Assembly: GCA_050693895.1 (NCBI GenBank)
Contig: JBOGWS010000018.1
Span: 41,727 to 105,726 of the forward strand
Origin: WHSV01 sp050693895
GTDB taxonomy: Bacteria > Actinomycetota > CADDZG01 > WHSQ01
Direction of reading: 5' to 3'
Length of the DNA stretch: 64,000 nt
Shown here: positions 6,603 through 14,496 of the stretch, piece after piece
How positions within the stretch are numbered: position 1 is the first letter of the stretch
Layout: every line of letters starts with the position of its first letter
Position numbers and translations under genes: made by a program
The notes under the pieces: generated by a model
Database searches by the model: none
Seen by the model: only the letters and a program-made list of their open reading frames with translations
Told to the model about the DNA's origin: nothing

Positions 6603-8300
6603 CTAACTGTGACTCGGCAATGCCGCCCGCAGGTGCTCGTGCACCGATCTGATAGCCGCCGAGCCCTCGCCGACCGCTGACGCGACTCGCTTGATTGAGC
6701 CGTGTCTCACATCTCCGGCTGCAAAGACACCGAGCATGCTCGTCTCTAGCGGCAGCGGGCGATCGGGGGACGATCCCGGTGCGTGCGATACGTCGTCGCC
6801 GGTGAGTACGAAGCCCCAGCGGTCGCGTTCGATCTCGTCGGGCAGCCAGTCCGTGTATGGCTCGGCGCCGATCATGATGAACAGCGCGTCTGCTTCGACT
6901 CGCTCATCGACTCCGGAGTCGAGATCGCTGAGAACGAGATGCTGGAGGCGGCCGTCGCCGCCACCGTCGACAACCTGACTTCGGAGTCTCACGTCGAGGT
7001 TCGGAGCGGCTTCAACTTCCTTGATGAGGTAATCCGACATGGTCTCGACGAGAGATTGACTTCGAACGACTATGGAAACGGAGGCGGCGTGCTTGGCGAG
7101 ATGAATGGCGGCCTGTCCGGCCGAGTTGCCTCCGCCGACGATGAACACGCGCCGGCCCCTCAGGGCGTGCGCCTCCGATGCAGCCGCGCCGTAGAAGACG
7201 CCGGCCCCCACAAGGTCCTCCAAAGGCTTCACGCCCAGCCGACGATAGGAAACTCCGTTCGCCAGCACGATCGCGGTCGTCCCTACCTGCTGGCCCCCGG
7301 AGAGCGTCACCACCAAACCTGCGCCCCCACGCTCGATCGCGGTTACCTCCTGCATCATCAGGAAGGTGGTGCCGAAGACCCACGCCTGCTGATAGGCCTG
7401 AGCGGCGAGCTCGGACCCACTGATTCCGCGGGCAAAGCCCAGGTAGTTACGAATCATCGAGCTGCTTCCTGCCTGTCCGCCGACGACTCCCCGCTCCACT
7501 ACGAGCGTCTTGATTCCCTCGGAGGCTCCGTACACGGCGGCAGCCAAACCCGCGGGCCCCGATCCGATTACGACGGCGCCAAAGGTCTCGTTCCCATCGA
7601 GATGGGTCTTGAGACCGCACGCCTCCGCCATCGCGGCGTCGGTCGGATTCTCGAGGAACTCACCACCGTGAGTCACGGCAACGGGCAACGCAGCATCGTG
7701 GCGATCCTTCAAGAAAGCCCGTCCGTCTGGTGATTCGGCAAGATAGAAGACGTGCTCGATTCGGTGGCGCGAGAGGAAGTTGCGGAGGTCGTACGATCGG
7801 CGCGAGCTCTCCTTTCCGACAAGAGTTACACGGACCTCCCCGAGGGGTTTGTTGCGCGCCCACTCGTGAAGAAACGCGGTCACGGTTTTGTGGAAGAACT
7901 CGTCTGGAGATCGCCACGGCTTCAGGACGTAGTAGTCGATTTCTCCGAAGGTCATTGCATCCACGATCGCCTTTGCGGTTGCCTCGTCACCCCAGGCCCC
8001 CCAGGGAACAAGCAAACCGCGCTTTGTTTCCGAGTCGAGTCCCTTCGCGACCTTCAATAGCTCGACACCGGTCATCGGAGGTGCCCCCTTATCGGCCAAC
8101 ACCAACGCGACGTTGCGACCGGCATTGGTTAGATCGCTGAGAGCGTCGGCGCCTTCGCTCACAGACGACATGCACATGACCTCGTAGTGGCCCCCGTAGC
8201 GAGTATGTAACTCGTCGGAGATTCGGGCCAGGTCATCCTGATCGCGGTCAACGACCAGGATCACAGGTTGGTCTTCTTTGGGCTTCGGCGGTCGTGTCAT
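6603..8300 (-). CDS. Receiver domain–thioredoxin reductase-like flavoprotein fusion
   Basis: Residues ~12–140 form a response-regulator receiver domain (VVDRDQDD acidic pocket, LADKGAPPMTGVELL phosphoacceptor region, VLKPW). Residues ~155–230 look glutaredoxin-like, with a TLVGKESSRRSYDLRNFL opening. The rest is a thioredoxin-reductase-like FAD/NAD(P)H module: VIGSGPAGLAAAVY (FAD), IVGGGNSAGQAA (NADPH) and FAAGDVRHG. The CxxC that makes such enzymes disulfide reductases is missing (YGAAASEA in its place), and the middle domain lacks a redox Cys pair too. It overlaps the cyclase gene by 4 nt (ATGA). It is likely a signal-controlled NAD(P)H-dependent flavoprotein; the substrate is unknown. Confidence 0.85.
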   Translation of the reverse strand: MTRPPKPKEDQPVILVVDRDQDDLARISDELHTRYGGHYEVMCMSSVSEGADALSDLTNAGRNVALVLADKGAPPMTGVELLKVAKGLDSETKRGLLVPWGAWGDEATAKAIVDAMTFGEIDYYVLKPWRSPDEFFHKTVTAFLHEWARNKPLGEVRVTLVGKESSRRSYDLRNFLSRHRIEHVFYLAESPDGRAFLKDRHDAALPVAVTHGGEFLENPTDAAMAEACGLKTHLDGNETFGAVVIGSGPAGLAAAVYGASEGIKTLVVERGVVGGQAGSSSMIRNYLGFARGISGSELAAQAYQQAWVFGTTFLMMQEVTAIERGGAGLVVTLSGGQQVGTTAIVLANGVSYRRLGVKPLEDLVGAGVFYGAAASEAHALRGRRVFIVGGGNSAGQAAIHLAKHAASVSIVVRSQSLVETMSDYLIKEVEAAPNLDVRLRSQVVDGGGDGRLQHLVLSDLDSGVDERVEADALFIMIGAEPYTDWLPDEIERDRWGFVLTGDDVSHAPGSSPDRPLPLETSMLGVFAAGDVRHGSIKRVASAVGEGSAAIRSVHEHLRAALPSHS

Positions 8301-10933
8301 TCGTCCGCCTCAACGTCCTTCTGTGCGTAGGCAACGATTTCCCCTAGCGACATCTGTTGACCCTCGGACCAGATGCTCTCGATGGTCTCCTCCGAGAGAA
8401 CGCCGGCCACGAGCCCTTTGGGGTCTTCCAGGTCGAGTAACGGGGGCGGAGCACCTCCGCCGTACTCCGTCCGCATCTGGGCCGCCGCGGCTGCAAGCTT
8501 GAGACCACGGCGAGGGCGACCGATCGCAATCTCGGTATTTGCTTGGATTTCCAGCGTCGAGGACAGGGTTGAGGCGTCTTTTTGGTTTTCGGGCCTCTCC
8601 AAACTCACTCGTATGATCGCGAGCACCCTGTCGTAGTTGCCCGCGATGCGCTCGATCTGCATGAGGACGAACTCTCCCAGTGATTCGCCGAACCAGTTGT
8701 GTTGACGCCTGAATGTTTCAAGGGCTTCGCCGGCGAGTTTCGCAGCCACATCCAACTCCCGGTCTTGGATGTAGGACATCGCTAATCCCCACTTCGCGTA
8801 GGCCACGTTCGATTCGTCGCCCAGTTCGCTGTACATGGAGAGGCTCCGCTCGTGGATGTCGCGCGACCGTCCCGGATCCCCTTCGATGAGATGCAGGAAT
8901 CCCAGGTTGTACAACGCTTCGGCGATACCGCGCGGGTCGGCGATGGTTTCGAATGTGGCGAGCGCCTCCTCGTAGTGGAGACGCGTGGTGGCAAAGTCGT
9001 TCTGCCAGTAGGTCAGGCTGCCGAGTGCGATCAGAGCCGCCGCTCGCGTAGCCGCATCGTGGTTGCTCTTTGGGTTGGCGATCAGTTCCTTGAGCCACGA
9101 ACGACCTTCGGCCAGATGTGAACGTATCTGCCAGAAGCGCCACAGATGCCTCGCCATGACAAGGCCCTCTTGAATTTCCCCTGCATCGATGAATCCTCGG
9201 AGAGCAGCTCTCAGGTTGTCGTGTTCGAGGTCGAGGCGATCGGGCCAGGAATCATCCTTGAAGATCTCCGACTCGGCCGCCCGCGCCAGGTTTGCGAAGT
9301 AGCCGCCGTGAACCATACGAAGAGGCTCGAGTTCACCTCGGTCCTCCAGCGAATTCACCGCATACTCGCGAATCGTCTTCAGCATGATGAAGCGGGTCTG
9401 ACTCTCGTCCGGATTCCAGGCTCGAACGAGGCTGCTGCTAACCAGAGTCTCGAGTCCGTCGATGACGTCGATACCGAGATTGCCGTCGGGATTGGTCACC
9501 GATTCGGCGTCCTCGAGAGCCCACCCTCCTCTGAAGATCCCCAGGCTGCGGAACAGCATCTGGTGCTCTGAATCCAGGAGCTCGTAGCTCCACCCGATCG
9601 CGTCCATCAAGGTGCGTTGGCGTTGAGGAATGTCGCGGCCGGGCTTGGACAGGAGCGAGAGGTTGCGGTCGAGCCTCGCCAGTATCTCGCTCGGGGAAAG
9701 CAGTCGAGTGCGCGCTGCAGCAAGTTCGATCGCAAGGGGTAGACCGTCGAGTTTTGCGCAGATGGCCGAGATGACCGGCGCGTTGTCATCGGTCAGATTG
9801 AAGTCTGGCTTCACGGAACGGGCTCTCTGAAGAAACAGGTCGATGGATTCGTATTCAGAGAGCACGTCGATGGCCGGCAGCCGTTCGGGATCCGGCAGGC
9901 TCATCGGCGGCACAGGGTACTCGTGCTCGCCGCTGACTGACAGAGACACCCGACTGGTGACGATCGCTTTGAGACCCGGATCGGTTCGGAGCAGATCCGA
10001 GACGACCGGAGCCGCCTCCACCACCTGTTCGAAGTTGTCCAGGATCAGCAGAACGCGCTTGTGCTTGAGGTAATCGGCGACCGTTTCGATGATCGGGCGA
10101 GCCCCCTCCTCCCTAAGCGACAGCGCCCCGGCAACCGTGCTGGGAACCAGCTCGGAATCGACGATCGCCGCGAGCCCGACGAAGAAGATCCCGTCCGGAA
10201 AGTCGGCCGCCGACATCCGGCCTACCTCGGTCGCCAAGCGCGTCTTCCCGGTGCCTCCGGGGCCGGTGAGAGTGACCAGTCTGTTGTCGGCGAGCAAGGA
10301 TCGGATGTCCCGAATCTCGACCCGTCTACTCACGAACTCATCCAGATCCGGAGGCAGGTGGAGGGGGTTCCCCAGCGCGGTGGGCGGTGGGAAGTTCGTT
10401 GGGAGACCCTCGATACACAGCTGGAAGAGCTGCTCCGGCTCGGCGAGATCCTTGAGCCGGAACCGACCCAGATCAAGTATGCGCACCCCGTTGTCCAGCC
10501 GTGCGGAGCGCTGAACCTGGTGCGCCGTCGCCGCCGATAGCAGAACCTGTCCGCCGTGCGCAGCCGCCGAGATCCGGGCCGCCCGATGGACGTCAAGGCC
10601 CCCGTAGTTGTCGCCCACCAGCTGAGCTTCGCCCGTGTGCAAGCCCATGCGAACCCACAGCTCGATTCCGCTCTGGTCTCGGTGCTCGGCCAAATCACGC
10701 TGCATCTGAGCCGCCGCGTTGACTGCATCGGTCACCGTTTCGAACGCTACGAAGAAGGCGTCTCCCTCGGTTCCGACCTCGACCCCGCTATGACGGGCCA
10801 GCACGTCTCTGAGAATTCTGTGATGTTGATTCAGCAGCTCTCCGAAACCGTCTCCAAGCGCGTGAAGTAGCCGAGTGGATCCTTGAATGTCCGTGAAAAG
10901 GTAGGTCACGGTTCCGGTGGGTAGCTCGCCCAT
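8297..10933 (-). CDS. Class III nucleotide cyclase–STAND ATPase–TPR regulator
   Basis: An 878-aa protein. Residues 1–~180 are an adenylate/guanylate cyclase catalytic domain with two metal-binding Asp regions (YLFTDIQGSTR, TEGDAFFVAF) and NYGGLDVHRAARI, where the usual catalytic Asn is His while Arg is kept. Residues ~210–520 form an NB-ARC/STAND ATPase (Walker A GPGGTGKT, Walker B VLLILDNFEQ, GLPLAIELAAAR). The remainder is TPR-like helical repeats. These proteins are thought to be ligand-gated signalling ATPases; whether cAMP is made is unproven. It lies 6 nt after the MFS gene and overlaps the flavoprotein gene, so it is the middle of a three-gene operon. Confidence 0.9.
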   Translation of the reverse strand: MGELPTGTVTYLFTDIQGSTRLLHALGDGFGELLNQHHRILRDVLARHSGVEVGTEGDAFFVAFETVTDAVNAAAQMQRDLAEHRDQSGIELWVRMGLHTGEAQLVGDNYGGLDVHRAARISAAAHGGQVLLSAATAHQVQRSARLDNGVRILDLGRFRLKDLAEPEQLFQLCIEGLPTNFPPPTALGNPLHLPPDLDEFVSRRVEIRDIRSLLADNRLVTLTGPGGTGKTRLATEVGRMSAADFPDGIFFVGLAAIVDSELVPSTVAGALSLREEGARPIIETVADYLKHKRVLLILDNFEQVVEAAPVVSDLLRTDPGLKAIVTSRVSLSVSGEHEYPVPPMSLPDPERLPAIDVLSEYESIDLFLQRARSVKPDFNLTDDNAPVISAICAKLDGLPLAIELAAARTRLLSPSEILARLDRNLSLLSKPGRDIPQRQRTLMDAIGWSYELLDSEHQMLFRSLGIFRGGWALEDAESVTNPDGNLGIDVIDGLETLVSSSLVRAWNPDESQTRFIMLKTIREYAVNSLEDRGELEPLRMVHGGYFANLARAAESEIFKDDSWPDRLDLEHDNLRAALRGFIDAGEIQEGLVMARHLWRFWQIRSHLAEGRSWLKELIANPKSNHDAATRAAALIALGSLTYWQNDFATTRLHYEEALATFETIADPRGIAEALYNLGFLHLIEGDPGRSRDIHERSLSMYSELGDESNVAYAKWGLAMSYIQDRELDVAAKLAGEALETFRRQHNWFGESLGEFVLMQIERIAGNYDRVLAIIRVSLERPENQKDASTLSSTLEIQANTEIAIGRPRRGLKLAAAAAQMRTEYGGGAPPPLLDLEDPKGLVAGVLSEETIESIWSEGQQMSLGEIVAYAQKDVEADE

Positions 10934-10939
10934 CTCGAC

Positions 10940-12562
10940 TCAGCCCTCCGTCGGAGCTTCGAGAGGCGGCGACTGCGGAGAAGGCGCTACGGCCTCACGC
11001 TTGTCTTCCAAGCTTTCCCGTTGCTTGGCATCTCGATTCGAGACTCCGAGCGAGTTCACCAGCGCTCCTCCGAAGCAGAGGCCGGCGGATATCAACATCG
11101 CGATGTGGAAGGCGTCCGTCGATGCTTGCCGGGACGCGGCCACTAACTCCTCATCGGCTGAGTCAGACGGTGCGTTCAAAGGGCTTACCTCGCTTCGTAC
11201 TTCTGACGAAGACACGTCCACCTCAGGTAACCGCGTCTGTAGTGCTGCGAAGAAACTCGCCGAGACGGCTATGAAAATCAATGCGCCCGCAAGCTGTGGT
11301 CCGACGCGCGACACGGCGTTGTTGAACGCGGAGGCTACTCCCGAGTGCTCGACCGGTACGGATCTCATCAGCGCTGTGGTGAGGGGAGCGACCATGACCA
11401 TCAGACCCACCCCGAAGAGGATCTGACCGGGAAGGAAATCGATCAGATACCCGGACGGAGGCACCAGAGTCGACGGGTCTCCCAACTCCGCCACCCAGGG
11501 ACTGCTCCCCGAAGGTGTGCGCACGTACCAGAGAAGGCCCAACCCCATCAGAGCCGGCCCCGCGCCCATGAACACGCGCGGGCCGTAGCGATCTGCGAGC
11601 GATCCAAAGCGTGTCGAAAACAGCACCAGGAAGAGAGTCGAAGGAATGGTGGCAAGCGCGAACCCGATCTCGTTGTACCCAAGGGTCCCAATCGAAAAGA
11701 GGGCCAGGAACTGAATAGTGACGTAGATCGATCCGTAGATGAGCAGGGTCGAGATGTTGGTGATGGTGAAGTTGCGGGATTTGAACAACGAAAGCGGCAC
11801 GAGTGGATGTGAGGAACGAGACATCAGAATGGGCCACGCCACGGCCGCCAGGCCCCCAATTGCGAGGGCGACGAATGCCGAGCCGTCCTGCCATTGCTCG
11901 GATTCCCCGCGAATCGCGCCGACGGTCAATCCACCGACGGCGAGCGCGACTACGAGCGCACCGAGCCAATCGAATCGCCCCTCGGCGTTCTCATCACGAC
12001 TCTCGGGCACATGCTTGAGAGTCGCCCACAACGCGATCGCCACCAACGGCAGGTTGACGAGAAACGCCATCCGCCACGACACATAGGTGACGAGTGCCCC
12101 TCCCACGACGGGGCCCAGAATGGTGGTCGCGGCGGAAGCGCCGGCCCAGATACCGAAGGCCCGCCCCTGCTCCTCGCCCTCGAAGCTCGCCGTGATGATG
12201 GCCAGCGAGCCGGGAACGAGAAGGGCACCGGCGGCACCCTGGAGGACGCGCGCAACGACGAGGAACTCCATGCTGACCGCGAGGCCGCAGAGGAGAGAGG
12301 TGAGCCCGAACCCGGCGAGCCCGATCGCGAACATCCGGCGGCGACCCAGGAAATCGGTCAGTGCGCCCGCCAGAATCAACAGCGCGCTGAGCGCCAGCAG
12401 GTAGCCGTAGTAAACGTATGACTGGGCCTCGAGCTTTCCCAAGAATGTGCTCGAAAGCTCGTTGCCGATCTTGGGCAGAACGACCGGGACGATCGTGGAA
12501 TCGAGGAACACGATCCCTGACCCAAGAACAACAGAAACTAGAATCCAGCGTCTACCCGGCAT
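10940..12562 (-). CDS. DHA2-family MFS exporter
   Basis: A 540-aa membrane protein of the 14-segment drug:H+ antiporter 2 group (EmrB/QacA type). Motif A is visible as LTDFLGRRRMF after segment 2, and motif C-like GPVVGGALVTYVSWRMAFLVNLP follows. The N-terminus FLDSTIVPVVLPKI is the typical DHA2 motif D1. A soluble acidic loop near residues 450–480 and a charged C-terminal tail follow. Probably exports a hydrophobic or cationic compound. It is the first gene of the operon with the cyclase–STAND regulator and the flavoprotein; a strong SD sequence (GGAGGTG) lies just before the ATG. Confidence 0.9.
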   Translation of the reverse strand: MPGRRWILVSVVLGSGIVFLDSTIVPVVLPKIGNELSSTFLGKLEAQSYVYYGYLLALSALLILAGALTDFLGRRRMFAIGLAGFGLTSLLCGLAVSMEFLVVARVLQGAAGALLVPGSLAIITASFEGEEQGRAFGIWAGASAATTILGPVVGGALVTYVSWRMAFLVNLPLVAIALWATLKHVPESRDENAEGRFDWLGALVVALAVGGLTVGAIRGESEQWQDGSAFVALAIGGLAAVAWPILMSRSSHPLVPLSLFKSRNFTITNISTLLIYGSIYVTIQFLALFSIGTLGYNEIGFALATIPSTLFLVLFSTRFGSLADRYGPRVFMGAGPALMGLGLLWYVRTPSGSSPWVAELGDPSTLVPPSGYLIDFLPGQILFGVGLMVMVAPLTTALMRSVPVEHSGVASAFNNAVSRVGPQLAGALIFIAVSASFFAALQTRLPEVDVSSSEVRSEVSPLNAPSDSADEELVAASRQASTDAFHIAMLISAGLCFGGALVNSLGVSNRDAKQRESLEDKREAVAPSPQSPPLEAPTEG

Positions 12563-12593
12563 GCACCTCCATCGGCCCGCAGTCCTATGAGCG

Positions 12594-12622
12594 ATTATCA
12601 GAGGCGCTTTTTAGCAAGTCAA
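12594..12622 (-). promoter_or_regulatory. Sigma-70-type promoter of the MFS–cyclase–flavoprotein operon
   Basis: On the minus strand, TTGACT and GATAAT are separated by exactly 17 nt. This predicts a transcript start about 25 nt before the MFS start codon, with the SD sequence GGAGGTG in between. It is the best match to the housekeeping consensus that I found in the window. Confidence 0.7.
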
Positions 12623-12674
12623 CGCCGGAACACCTACCGGAACAGGGTGCATTAAGGGCAAGTGGCGCGAAAAA

Positions 12675-13001
12675 TTAGCGCTTCTCAGCACAACGAACGC
12701 AAAGGACGGCCCAGGGCAGAATCTCGAGTCGCTCCGAAGGGATCTGGGCGCCGCACCGATCGCAGGTTCCGTAGTTGCTCTCGTCAATCTTTTCGAGAGC
12801 GCGGGTGACATCGGCGAGCAAGGCCTGCAACTGGTCGTAGGCCTCGACCTGCACCAGGCGGTCGACCGCCATGGATGTGCCCTCACCCACTCTCTTGCCG
12901 AACGAGATGTTGCTGATCTCCTCGGGAGGGGCCGCCATTCGCTCTAGCTCGGCGGTGAGCTCGGCTTTGTGGGTAGTGAGCCTTGCCTGGGTGGAGTCCA
13001 T
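12675..13001 (-). CDS. TraR/DksA-family zinc-finger protein
   Basis: A 108-aa protein. An N-terminal coiled-coil region (AELTAELERMAAPPEE; VTRALEKIDESNYG) is followed by a C4 zinc finger, CDRC … CVRC, in the DksA/TraR arrangement. Family members bind RNA polymerase through its secondary channel; in actinobacteria this short type is less studied. It is monocistronic, between the MFS operon promoter and the desaturase operator, and it reads away from the desaturase. Confidence 0.82.
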   Translation of the reverse strand: MDSTQARLTTHKAELTAELERMAAPPEEISNISFGKRVGEGTSMAVDRLVQVEAYDQLQALLADVTRALEKIDESNYGTCDRCGAQIPSERLEILPWAVLCVRCAEKR

Positions 13002-13069
13002 GTCCCTCTCATTATCCCCGGGCAGCCTTCACCACCTGGGCCCACGAGGTTTATGACCCCCAACTAGTG

Positions 13070-13100
13070 GTTACGAACGAGTAAGTTACGCCTACGTAAC
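13070..13100. promoter_or_regulatory. Tandem palindromic operator before the desaturase gene
   Basis: A perfect inverted repeat, GTTACG-CCTA-CGTAAC, at 13085–13100 is preceded directly by a weaker copy of the same pattern at 13070–13085 (GTTACG…AGTAAG), giving two sites 15 nt apart on the same face region. The site is about 50 nt upstream of the desaturase start and between divergent genes. Size and symmetry suit a TetR-family repressor, and a TetR remnant lies just after the desaturase. Confidence 0.55.
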
Positions 13101-13150
13101 AAATCGGGGCGATCGCCTAGGTCGCCGACCGATCGACTCGCGGAGGGACG

Positions 13151-14116
13151 ATGGCCCAGGTACTCGAACGAAACACCGACGCCCAAAGACCGACCGCCCC
13201 CAAGGCGGTACAGGGAACGGTCATGCTCGACGACCACAATGCCCGGTTCCAACGACGGATGATTCTTGTGATCACGATCATCCCGTTCGTCGGTTTCATT
13301 GGAGCCCTCGTGTCGATGTGGGGCTGGGGAGTGAGCGCCGTCGATTTCGGCATCTTCCTCGGTTTCTATCTCTTCACGGGGTTCGGCATCACAGCCGGCT
13401 ATCACCGTCTCTTCACGCACAGAAGCTTCGAGGCCGGTCCGCGCCTGCGGGCCGGCCTGGCCTTCGCCGGCTCGATGGCCGTGGAAGGATCGGTGATCTC
13501 CTGGGTTGCGAACCACCGGCGACACCATGCCTACGCCGACAAGGAGGGCGACCCTCACAGCCCGCATCTCGACGAAGGCGAGGGCATGGCCGGCATCGTC
13601 AAAGGGCTGTGGCACGCGCACGTTGGCTGGCTGTTCGACGACGAGAAGACGGATGTGGCTCGCTGGGCCCCCGACCTCGCCAAGGAGGAGCGCATCATCA
13701 AGATCGACAAGAGCTTCCCGTGGGTCGTTGTACTTAGCTTCGTCGCTCCGGCGCTGCTCGGTCTCGCGCTCACCCAGTCGTTCTGGGGCATGGTGACCGC
13801 GTTTCTGTGGGGAAGCCTGGCGCGCATCTTCATGCTCCATCACGTCACCTGGAGCATCAATTCGATCTGTCACTTCTACGGCAAGCGTGATTTCGAGACG
13901 ACCGACTACTCCACGAACAATTGGGTGCTGTCAGTCATCTCGTTCGGCGAAAGCTGGCACAACAACCACCATGCCTTTCCGACTTCAGCGGTGCACGGGA
14001 TCGGCAAGTATCAATTCGATGTCAGCGCCCTGGTTATCCGTGGCTTTGCCAAGCTGGGGTTGGCACGCAATGTCAAGACCGTGTCGCTCAAGCAGCTCGA
14101 GAACAAGCAGGCGTAA
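13151..14116 (+). CDS. Membrane acyl-CoA/fatty-acid desaturase
   Basis: Integral-membrane di-iron desaturase of the delta-9/DesA3-like family (321 aa). The three His clusters are present: HRLFTH (~residue 85), HRRHH (~121) and HNNHH (~275). An additional HHVTWSINSICHFYG region matches bacterial stearoyl-CoA desaturase-like enzymes. About four hydrophobic segments surround them. It introduces a double bond into acyl chains using O2 and an electron donor. ATG 13151 has a GGAGGG site directly upstream. Regulation by a repressor is suggested by the palindromes at 13070–13100. Confidence 0.92.
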   Translation: MAQVLERNTDAQRPTAPKAVQGTVMLDDHNARFQRRMILVITIIPFVGFIGALVSMWGWGVSAVDFGIFLGFYLFTGFGITAGYHRLFTHRSFEAGPRLRAGLAFAGSMAVEGSVISWVANHRRHHAYADKEGDPHSPHLDEGEGMAGIVKGLWHAHVGWLFDDEKTDVARWAPDLAKEERIIKIDKSFPWVVVLSFVAPALLGLALTQSFWGMVTAFLWGSLARIFMLHHVTWSINSICHFYGKRDFETTDYSTNNWVLSVISFGESWHNNHHAFPTSAVHGIGKYQFDVSALVIRGFAKLGLARNVKTVSLKQLENKQA

Positions 14117-14162
14117 CCGCGCGCGGGACACAACGTGAGCAGGGACAAAGCGGCGCGCCCGC

Positions 14163-14255
14163 ATGTCGGGACAGGAGCGGCGCGAACAACTCATCGATGT
14201 CGGGCGCAGCATTTTCGTCCAGAGGGTTTCCAAGAAGGCCACCACCCAACCTTGA
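14163..14255 (+). pseudogene. Possible TetR-family N-terminal remnant
   Basis: ATG 14163 opens 30 codons beginning MSGQERREQLIDVGRSIF, which closely resembles the first helix of TetR-family repressors. The frame then loses similarity and stops at TGA 14253. No HTH helix or ligand domain follows in any frame that I could follow. The gap 14117–14496 otherwise contains only a terminator-like hairpin. TetR genes often flank desaturase genes, so this may be the remains of the desaturase repressor. Confidence 0.45.
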
Positions 14256-14435
14256 CGGGATCGATCCATTCGCCGCCAAGGTCCCACGAAGGCGAACAAG
14301 CTACTGCGAGCGACCTCGGGCCCGACCACGCCAGTGCGCAGGAAAACTACGTCAACTGTGGGTACCTGAACACTCAGGGGCGTTGTTTGCTGACCCAGCG
14401 TCATTAAGCAACGGGGATTGCGGTCAAGGCTACGA

Positions 14436-14454
14436 GCCGGCCCTTAGGGCCGGC
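14436..14454. terminator. GC-rich hairpin between convergent genes
   Basis: GCCGGCCC-TTA-GGGCCGGC forms an 8-bp perfect stem, with TTTT about 10 nt further on. It lies between the ends of the desaturase gene (+) and the S9 peptidase gene (−), so it could terminate either direction. The U-tract is weak and offset. Confidence 0.5.
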
Positions 14455-14496
14455 CCGTACGCGTTTTCCCTGCGGTCCGGCCGAGCCCGCCCCGCG

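Noticed and set aside
6783..7733. 316-codon frame antisense to the flavoprotein gene
   Set aside because: Shadow of a strongly coding minus-strand gene; no domain in the antisense product.
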